Position numbers and translations under genes: made by a program
Shown here: piece after piece, positions 25,099 through 34,530 of the stretch
Position numbering within the stretch: position 1 is the first letter of the stretch
Layout of the letters: every line of letters begins with the position of its first letter
Assembly (NCBI RefSeq): GCF_000003815.2
Contig: NC_049985.1
Location: 23,377,406-23,441,405 of the forward strand
Source: Branchiostoma floridae
Taxonomy: Eukaryota > Chordata > Leptocardii > Amphioxiformes > Branchiostomatidae
Length of the DNA: 64,000 nt
Reading direction: 5' to 3'
Notes under the pieces: model-generated
What the model was told of the DNA's origin: nothing
The model's database searches: none
What the model saw: only the letters and a program-made list of their open reading frames with translations

Positions 25099-25120
25099 TA
25101 CGCAGGGTCTGCTTGGAGAC

Positions 25121-25960
25121 TAGAAAAAGCAGCTTGTCCGGTCGGGCAATGTGTCAGAGACCGTGGGAGTGCCCCTGAAAGTGTTTATAACATCGTGACC
25201 TTTCGCTTTGACAGAGCGCTGACATGAACGTGTGACGCTATTAGAGAAGTGACGATAACGCCGGCTCTGGTGGAGGTCACCGACGGGCCTTACCCCATCA
25301 GGCGTCGCCCGCACAAGCATATCGCCTCGCGGTTTAGACTCGATGCCAGACTGTTGCCAGGGCGTTCACAGCCCATCTCCGCAGCTCTAGGGCCAACATA
25401 CTCCAAGGAAATTCTTCAACAAGCCCCCCGAGTTAAAACTTAAACCTTCATCACGAAATATATAAGTTGCTGTCTGTATCAAATGTTTGGGCCCTCTAGC
25501 AGTTTTCGTTGGAACTTCAATGATTCGTTTCTCATTCATTCATTCATTCATTCATTCATTCATTCATTCATTCATTCATTCATTCATTCATTCATTCATT
25601 CATTCATTCATTCATTCATTCATTCATTCATTCATTCTTTCATTCCTTCGTCCCTTCGTCCCTTCATTCTCTTTCGTATCCTTTAATTCGTCCTCCTTGG
25701 GAGAGCATATAAAATAATATTCCATTACATACAAATATTGAAATGCGTATCTTAAAGCTATGGGCACAACGTTAACCCGCCGTACGTGTTATTTGTCCGT
25801 ACGTTTTTGGAGAGGCCATGTCTGCCACGTATTTCTGAAAAAGTGGGGAAGGAATGGCAAGAGCAGGGAGGGAGTACTTCTCAACGCATATAAGGGCCAA
25901 TGCCCTGAGCCTATCATGGACTCCGCCACCAATGAAAACAGATCAGAAACAGTGAACCGC
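25121..25960. other. Microsatellite and unassigned sequence
   Basis: Includes the (ATTC)n tract listed separately. Otherwise no exon or repeat family recognised. Confidence 0.35.
25532..25637. repeat. (ATTC)n microsatellite
   Basis: About 26 uninterrupted tetranucleotide units. In translation it produces an artificial FIHS repeat, not a protein. Confidence 0.97.
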
Positions 25961-25962
25961 TA

Positions 25963-26189
25963 CTCTCCGAGCAGATGTTAGGCTCCGTCTGTCTATTGAC
26001 GTTTGGGGGGGGGGGGTCATTTTTCTCTGGCTTTCTATTTTGTACGACTGTCTTTATGTCTCAATGTCTCGCGAAGTCAGTGCTTGCAGAGGTTACGCCG
26101 CGACACAACGGTACAAAATAGAAAGCCCAATAAAATCGCATGAAAAAAAACCGTCAAAAACAGCCTGAGCCTAACCTCTGCTTGGAGAG
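25963..26189. mobile_element. MITE, family H copy 2
   Basis: Ends CTCTCCGAGCAGATGTTAGG and CCTAACCTCTGCTTGGAGAG, flanked by TA at 25961-25962 and 26190-26191. Inner arms GGCTTTCTATTTTGTA and TACAAAATAGAAAGCC. A G-run lies near the left end. Flanks 'agtgaaccgc' and 'gtgaaccatt' are similar on both sides. Confidence 0.85.
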
Positions 26190-26318
26190 TAGTGAACCAT
26201 TGCCTTTAGCTCGTGGGACTGGCACTTCATTGATATGAAGGAATGTCTCAGCGACCATCTTAGCAGACTTTGTCTTTTCTCCTGACCTTAAAAGTTGTTG
26301 TTCTCGGTTGTTTGACAG

Positions 26319-26451
26319 GAAACCCGTGGATATTTACCCAGAGCTCCCGCCGTACACCACTTCTGTTGTGCGAGACGCAAACCATCCCGAGTTGAAAGCC
26401 CTGGAGAGTGATTTGATCAACCCCTGCTCCGTAGACCTACGTCAATTCTAA
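26319..26451 (+). other. Orphan terminal exon candidate
   Basis: After a plausible acceptor (GTTGTTTGACAG) one frame reads 43 codons with a coding-like composition and ends in TAA: KPVDIYPELPPYTTSVVRDA..., finishing SVDLRQF. I do not recognise the family, and no upstream exon or promoter could be linked to it. It could be the last exon of an unrecognised gene, a processed fragment, or chance. Confidence 0.25.
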
Positions 26452-28066
26452 TGGAGACCAGGCTATATTTAGAAAGGACGACACAGTTTGTGTGGATTTT
26501 CGTCCATGTTTTGTTTACCCGACGCTCTTCAACGAGCTAAATCTGTATTGCGTTTCTGGGACAACCGCTTTGGAACGTACAACATCTATGGGCGGTAGGG
26601 AACTGTATACCGACGCACGAGGACAAGGAAAACACGGGATACGCACTTCCCGAAATGGCACCGCGACTTCTGTAACTCTGACAATGTCAATGTTAGTTGT
26701 GTCTGTGTCTTGGGTTTGGTCAGGTGCGCCAGTGGGCCTTGACCTTTGCCTCCCACACACAGCCTCCTCAAAATTAAGTAAAAGTTGCAACATCTGAGGA
26801 ATTCGCTCTTGGGTGCAATAACCTTTCAACGTGGTTCTACATGTGGTATTAGTAAAAGTAGTTTCTTCGGAAGCAAAAGCTTTAAGCAAGGAATAAATGA
26901 CGAACACAAAGAGAAGCGATGAAACTGTTCAAACTAATGCGTGGCATTAAGGTAGACATAACGTTACTACGTTTACTCTTATTACTTTTCCGCGTACATT
27001 TTGAAGTAACATTGCATGTAAGGACACTTCACAGTGGCTATACGAATTTCCACAGAAGTTTCTAATGGAAATTCTAGATAATAGAGTTATACAAATTATA
27101 TCTCAAACACAACCACACCTATCAATTCAATCAGCATGATTGAACGGTGCAAACCACACCTATATCCCACAAAATTGTACGATATATTTGCGTAAATGAT
27201 CATGATATCTTGTTCAATGAAAAAAAGCATAGTTATCAAAATTTATGATTTAATGTCAGCATTAGTGGACAAATAAAAGGCACGCATATTCCCCACTCAA
27301 TGTCGAGGCTTTGGATGTCAGTGGTAACCCTATGAGAAGGTTCTTTTAAGCTGATCGGGTTGTGACGATAAAATACCCAATGATATCGCTGTCACGTAAA
27401 GAATTGTCCAGGGAGGAGGAAAAGAGGGGTAGGCAATGTAAAAGATCGATGACATCAGAGAATAGCTATATAGACAGGCATGACACTTGGTGAAACATTA
27501 AAAAGAATAGTTCTACTAGACTCCGTTGCAGGCTCCGAACGGGTCTGTTTTTTTTTTTTGTGGGGAGGTGGTGGGGGCGATTTTCAACGTTGGCTACACT
27601 CTCTTATGCCGGGGAAGGGCTGAGTTTGCCGTGGAAGATAGCTTTGCCCCGGCAACGTTGGAAATCTCGAACCAGCACCCCCCCTCCCCTTTTTTAAAGG
27701 AGTCTGGTGAGAGACTAGACTATCAATACTTATCCTCATATCGTCTCATCTATATATCTATCTGTCAATATAATCTGACCATTGGAGGACCAGAAAATCT
27801 GGCAAACAGTTCTCTTCTTTTCGGTATACCGTTCTTTTAATGTTTCAAGCAATGTATGGAGCTTTTCTTTACAGTATTTTGTATTAAACTTGGATACGTC
27901 TCGCCCTCCAGTCCCTTTGGGAAATTCCGTATGAGAAGTACGTACTAGAAGTCTATATGAATATAAATCCGAATCAGTCAACAGCACAACAGTACAATAA
28001 CATGTTTGTAAAACGTGATGGTCATACACTTAGTCCTGTCCCGGCGTAAATCTAAGTCAGAGACTA
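26452..28066. other. No gene seen
   Basis: Between about 27567 and 27672 there is a foldback region (TTTCAACGTTGG...CCGGGG against CCCCGGCAACGTTGGAAA). Open frames on both strands at 26490-26910 are mutually overlapping and have no family match. Confidence 0.35.
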
Positions 28067-28170
28067 CTCTCCAAACAGTTTGGCTGGAAGACATACAATA
28101 GAAAAAACGATAAAACAGCCTAAAACACGTCAAAACCAGCCAGAGCCGAACCTCTGCTTGGTTGGAGAGT
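28067..28170. mobile_element. MITE, family H short copy
   Basis: Ends CTCTCCAAACAG and 'cctctgcttggttggagag', flanked by TA at 28065-28066 and 28171-28172. Internally deleted to about 104 bp; the right end has a 4-base duplication in the terminal repeat. Confidence 0.7.
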
Positions 28171-30222
28171 TACAAAACGTACAGGGTCAACATTTCGCGT
28201 CACAACAAGTCTTTCTCTGTCACCAAAGCCCCATCTTTTAACACATTTAATATGTACACATATGTGCAAAGTAAAAATACAAAACCTGGTGAAAAGTTGT
28301 CTGGGGCAAATATCTGATTGTTATTCAGGTCACTTCAATGTAACGGAGTGAAAAAAAATGAGTAACGTGTCTGTACATATTAGCACATACTAGTCTGTAT
28401 AAAAATATACTGTCCAGAGTAACAACGATTTAGAAGCTATTTGTAAGGTTGAAAATCCCTTTGTCTCCGAATGAAATTATACCGGTATTACGTTTGAGTT
28501 TATTTAGATCCACAATTAGCCTCATAAGAGGCTATTCTTCCTGTATTCTACAAATTCGTATTTCCACATTACAGTTAAGAACATACAGTGACAACAGATA
28601 GCAGAAGTAATATAATTCCTCATACTAGTAGTCAATGCTTGTGGGAACATCGCAGAAAACCAGGATCTGGAACTTAGGGGTCAACGTTTGGAACAATGTC
28701 CCACAGTAAAGTAACTCGGACTGCACCTTGACCAAAACCTCACATGGGACAGCCACATAACTCAAATAGCTAAAAAGTGCAACAGAAGCTTGGCACAACG
28801 TTGAGATCAGTTACATTCCTCTTTCTTTATTCAAATAATGAGACAAGAACCCTAATTTGGGAATAATCAATGGAATAGAAGCTTGTGACACAACATTGAG
28901 ACGGATTTGATCGCATTTTTGAACCATGTTCGCCCTGGGAATATCATTTTTAATTATTATGTAAGAGTATATAAGAGAGTTATTGGCGTACACTCAAGTG
29001 ATGCATAGAAACGAAGCTTTGTTTCTATTACAGTTAGTCCCCCCCCCAAAAAAGCAACCACCTGTGAACATGATAAGAGAAAATGTGACACATAGAAATG
29101 TTTATATTTCACATAGTTTGTCTTCACACCACCGCAAAACGTAAAACTAGTAGATGATGTAAGTCCCTCACAGCCACTCGGGTGTTCAACAGTTCATACA
29201 CGTGGCTAGAACGTAGGCTTGCTATCTAACATGACCCCTTTTCCCACACCCACTATCGTTTAGAAACCGATTCAAACGTCTAAACTGCCTAGTCTGACTC
29301 AATTCAGTGTGGAGTGTATGTTATCGTTGTAATGATACCCTCGATAAGCTTAAGCTAACAAGTAATAGAGGGGCGAAAGCCACTAATCACACTCCTTTGT
29401 TGTAAACTGACGTCGCCTTGCGTCTACGTCTCTCAGATAAGGCCACGGGCGCAGAGATCAAACCGGGCGGCCGCTCGTGCAGCCTCGGTCGCCAGAAAAC
29501 AGAGGCATGCAGTCCTCGTTAGGGCGATACGAGACAGATAAAACTGGAGGGTTAGGTCGTGTGAAACAAACATACGGACAGCTGGGCCAAGGCGGGGGGA
29601 AGGTCGGGCAAGAGGTGCTCGTAAATCAGACGATAGAGGAGGAAAACGACGCACTCAGTTCCATACATACATACACGTCATTCCCGCACTAAAAGAATCA
29701 CTAAATCTTTGCTATCCCTTCTCCAACTCTCACATCAATACACCGTGGCTAACTATTCAACTACACATTGGATGTATTCCAATTTTAATCTCAAAACAGA
29801 GGTTTCAGTAGTCGACTTTTAGAGTTAGACATTAAGCCATTAGAGGAAGGCAAGCGTTAAAAAACGCGACAACTAGCCCCCGACTTAAAGCTCTGTTTGG
29901 AGAATATGCCATCCTCGCGAACGACAATTAGAATACGGCACAGAGAATCCGCCAAAGGAAAAACTTCTTCTTTTTGCAGCCTGGGAGGTCGAATATTTTT
30001 ATAGACCTTTGCACTTTAATTTTGGTTGCATGTTTCCACAACACATTTGTGGGTGATCTGGAATTACGAAGGCAAAGTAACAGACGATGATTCAGTGCTG
30101 ATTTTTATCTTTTGTACTTTTTTAGTCACAGGGCCAATGATGCTAGTAAAAGATGTAAGAGTCACTTAAACGGTCAGACGTTTCAAATACCAACCGTATA
30201 CTAGTATCTTTCGCCAGTTGTA
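28171..30222. other. No gene seen
   Basis: AT-rich with a GC-rich island at about 29400-29600 that has no recognisable exon. Around 29885-29906 'gctctgtttggagaata' may be the remnant of a family H end. Confidence 0.35.
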
Positions 30223-30450
30223 CCCCTGTCACATTATCCACAATCTTCGGGCGTATCGATGGAAGATTGGCCATATTTAAGATCGACGGAGGGTTGCGCG
30301 TATTTTTCACCTGAAAACCGTTCCTGTCACATATGAGCCATACTTTGTACCTTGTGCAATTGCTGTGCAATAAAGCTATGATTATAAGCGAGGCTCGGGC
30401 GATTGCCGTAGAATCGTCGCCCGATCGATTTTCGCCAAATGTGACAGGGG
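30223..30450 (+). mobile_element. MITE, family B copy 2 (intact ends)
   Basis: 228 bp. Ends CCCCTGTCACATT and AATGTGACAGGGG form a perfect 13 bp inverted repeat, with TA on both sides (30221-30222, 30451-30452). The interior contains GTGCAATAAAGCTATG, that is an AATAAA. Same family as 4910-5135 on the other strand. Confidence 0.85.
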
Positions 30451-31540
30451 TATTACTGATACTATATGAAACGTCTGACAGTACACAAAACGTGCCATTT
30501 TGCTTTTACATTGTGTGTCTAGATCTTATCAACTGAATGTCTAACCTCAATCGACTTTGAAAAGTAAAAGAGTTGTCCGCTACGACATGTCGAAGTTTAA
30601 GCATTGAGAGATAAAAATCAAATCTTTGACTCAAATTCCTGCAGTATTTTTATAGCAGTGTGAAAAGCTGTAGTCAAGGACGCGTCGGCAAGCAAACAGA
30701 AGATAACACAACATGAAATTACAGTTACAGCAATAAAAATCGTTTCACGATAAGATGATAAGAGCCCAAACACGGCAGGTGAGAAGGGTTTACACAAAGG
30801 GAAGGTATTGTAGCAACCGGGTCGCGGGGTTATCCTTAAACGTTTGCGCGGCGATAGAGAATTGATTCTGGCGGTAGTTAGGGAGGTAGAGCTATGGTTT
30901 TACCACGTGGCTTAATGCGTGTTCTTTATATATGTCAAAGCGGACTTATTGTAATAAAGAAATACAAGCAAACATCTAAAACAGTTGAGACAATGGGATG
31001 TGTTTTAGTGTCTTTTGCATTTGCAGTTTTCTGTACTTCAAATGCCCAAAAAGGACAACAGCATAGTTCTACAAAATTGAATTGAGTTATAAAAGGAGCA
31101 TAGCATAGCAAAGTTTCTCTCAAAGCCCTTTGCTCCCCCCAAGAACCAATTTCAATCGGCAAAAGCTAATACGGGAAAAAGGCATATTCGGCGTTTTCTG
31201 CTTCGAACTATGCTTGCCCTGTTTTTGTTCATACCTTAGTTTGTTACGTTGAAGTTTTAAACATCAATATAAGTATAGAGCACTAACATGCGTTTCTGAA
31301 AGGAGATGAAGATGTCTCCCTACGCTTAAGCTTCGAGTCTCCCTCGCTCAGGCGTACGGACTTTCGAACCAATGTGCGCAACAGTAATAAAATAGGAAAT
31401 ACATGTTGTGTTTTGTGTTAACGTTTCCTTGTCATTTCTATTGGAACCCACCAGTTATAAAGGAAAAAAAAAACACGAAGATCTAAGTTTAGAATCTCAT
31501 ATATTGCCCCCCCCCCTCCCTCAATTTTACAACATCTTAA
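30451..31540. other. No gene seen
   Basis: A frame at 30990-31083 begins like a signal peptide (MGCVLVSFAFAVF) but has no splice partner or family and overlaps an equally long minus-strand frame, so it was not called. Confidence 0.3.
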
Positions 31541-31930
31541 AACAACGCAATAAGTGGGCGAAGAGAAACACCTGATTCTATAGTTGATAACCAGCAAGTC
31601 AGGAAAATTTATTGGCCCTCTTAATGAGAGTTGATGACGGCAATAAATGCATTAACACGGCAGCGACAAAATGCCAGGCTAATTGTTTGCATAATGGAGA
31701 ACAATGCGAACAATAAGGCACAGAGTTATCGGAAAGAAAACACTTAAACATTAAGGCAACTATGGCAATAATGGCCCTACACCGTCGTTAAGGACTAGGT
31801 GGTAAATCTACTACCAGGACTTTGTTACCTGTTTGGGGCATTGTGTATGAAGGACTTGCGTCAGAGGTACCAGGTATATAAACCAGACAAAAGGTCTTTG
31901 CACTTTTACTCTCTTGGCCACAGATACTAA
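31541..31930 (+). promoter_or_regulatory. Promoter/enhancer-like block
   Basis: A low-repeat stretch with clustered motif matches: CTAATTGTTTGCATAATGG (homeodomain core TAATT plus octamer-like TTTGCATA) followed within 30 bases by two SOX-type AACAAT sites, and a TATATAAA at 31875-31882. No gene is recognised downstream. It may be a distal element of Fgf9/16/20 or the promoter of an unrecognised transcript. Low confidence. Confidence 0.25.
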
Positions 31931-33111
<1,181 letters not shown>

Positions 33112-33328
33112 TGTAACACTAGTTCACCTTTATTCGCAGGGTAACCTATATCCGTTGCACTTGTATACAAAATACAAGGGTATGTCGATGGAAGGCAGTT
33201 TGAAACTGGCATATTTTGAAAATATTGCAATTTGAAACCACCTCCCATCGACTTCATATCCCTAAATGCCCAATTTTATAAACATCGGATATAGGTTACC
33301 GCGTGGATAAAAGTGAACTAGCGTTACA
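33112..33328. mobile_element. Foldback MITE, family I
   Basis: Ends TGTAACACTAGTTCAC and GTGAACTAGCGTTACA, followed inward by GGTAACCTATATCCG and CGGATATAGGTTACC. A fragment is at about 15030-15085. No clear target duplication. Confidence 0.75.
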
Positions 33329-33639
33329 AGTCACAACACACAATACCGAAAAGTAGATTCTTCTTTTTTAAAACATTTTCTTTGACCCAGGAATTAGCTT
33401 TTGTATTCTATGACACTAGTGTCCGTTTTCCGGTACATAGTCGCTCATTTGTAGATATATCTCCAACTATAACAATTAAGATTAGCCATGGAGAAAACAT
33501 ATAAAAAAACAACTAACTATATTAGGCTTACTCCGAATACCATCCAATACTACCGTGGCTCCTACACTTACTGAACGGAAAATTTAATATACTTTTCAGC
33601 GTAGCGAGTCTAGGAACCACGGTAGTAATTAAGGGTTAA

Positions 33640-33803
33640 TGACCCGCCCCGAGGTGTATATGGTGTCATAACGCCTGGTCCTTTTGCTATAACCACCGAA
33701 TAAAACCACCGAGTGAGCGAAGCGAACGAGGTGGTTTTATGAGGTGGTTATAGCAAAGGACCAGGCGTTATGACACCATGTACACCGAGGAACAGGCGGG
33801 TCA
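33640..33803. mobile_element. Long-hairpin MITE with TTAA target
   Basis: 164 bp near-perfect palindrome with arms of about 72 bases and a short loop (about 33712-33730). Ends TGACCCGCC and GGCGGGTCA, flanked by TTAA at 33636-33639 and 33804-33807. TTAA targets are typical of piggyBac-type and Kolobok-type elements. Confidence 0.8.
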
Positions 33804-34059
33804 TTAACATTATTATCATTTAGCCTACCCAAACTTGCAAACTCCTGTATGACGCATAGATCCCTTGGTACTATACGTGTGAATTCCTTTGTCGAATTTT
33901 TGAAAGTTCACATTTGTTCATTGGTACATACATTTGTTTACAGATTGCAGTTTGAAACCAACTTTTCCACAGAAAATATTCAAAACATTGCAGTCTTTCG
34001 CTTTTTAGAACAACAAAACTCATTATCAATGTTAACAGAAGGAGCTATTCCCTCCTTGC

Positions 34060-34270
34060 AATCTGTACTTATTCCCTCTGCTCTGGCATATGTTTCGCTC
34101 CTTTTGATTGGCCAAACCCTGCATATCTTGTGTGTATCGCTCAGTCTGGTTGGTCAGAATGAATCGACACCGGCACCGGCATCGGTGCCGGTGTCGATTC
34201 ATTCTGACCAATCAGAAGGGGGATACACAAAGGCCTGGCCGGAATCTTTGTGTTACGGCGTCATAACCAA
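34060..34270. repeat. Foldback repeat with perfect 29 bp hairpin
   Basis: 34150-34211 is a perfect inverted repeat: 29 bp arms (34150-34178 and 34183-34211) around GCAT. It continues outward imperfectly ('ttgtgtgtatcgc' against 'ggatacacaaa'; TTGATTGGCC against GGCCTGGCCGG), so it is the centre of a larger foldback element. Confidence 0.8.
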
Positions 34271-34434
34271 CGTGGAACGGGGCCTTCTGATTGGACCGCG
34301 CCGCCTGGCTATATGATAATAGGAATTAACACCCAGACTATATAAGGCCATAGCATGAATAAATCTAAAGCATTTTATGACTTTATAACAAACAAACAAA
34401 CAAACAAGCAAACACTGGAATGATTGAAGAATCA

Positions 34435-34440
34435 TTTATT
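34435..34440 (-). terminator. Poly(A) signal of the defensin gene
   Basis: AATAAA on the minus strand, about 75 bases after the defensin stop codon; a suitable distance for cleavage soon after. Confidence 0.75.
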
Positions 34441-34512
34441 AAGAGGTCGGATCAAGAGGTATTTATGTTGACGGTCGGTCCGCAGGACAACGTCACTTTG
34501 ATGACTCATCTT

Positions 34513-34530
34513 CTAGCGGCAAGTGCAGAC
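34513..34530 (-). CDS. Defensin exon 4 (18 bp coding)
   Basis: After acceptor TTCTATAG the exon reads GTC TGC ACT TGC CGC TAG: the last two cysteines and the stop. Such a tiny terminal exon would be missed by most gene finders. Confidence 0.88.
   Translation of the reverse strand, partial: VCTCR

Larger units (their letters stand above)
24571..25120. mobile_element. Family C element interrupted by two other MITEs (nested)
   Basis: The outer element keeps the family C blocks 'gagatggtatcaaagctgac', 'aagtatagcaggcaccg', GGCCAGCTTTGGTAC, TCTCTAAGGCACCGTAGGGTC and the right end GGTCTGCTTGGAGAC with TA at 25121-25122. Its left terminal repeat is lost. Element E sits inside GGTAC-TA-TCTCTAAGG and element H inside the right terminal repeat. 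Copy 1 at 7791 shows the uninterrupted order. Confidence 0.75.

Noticed and set aside
25483-25717. Serine/histidine/isoleucine repeat protein
   Set aside because: Translation of the (ATTC)n microsatellite, open in all frames.
26515-26907. 130-codon minus-strand frame
   Set aside because: Overlaps a 101-codon frame on the opposite strand, no family motif, no promoter or splice signals that fit.
33849-34316. 155-codon frame
   Set aside because: Crosses the perfect palindrome at 34150-34211 and a foldback repeat; no domain.
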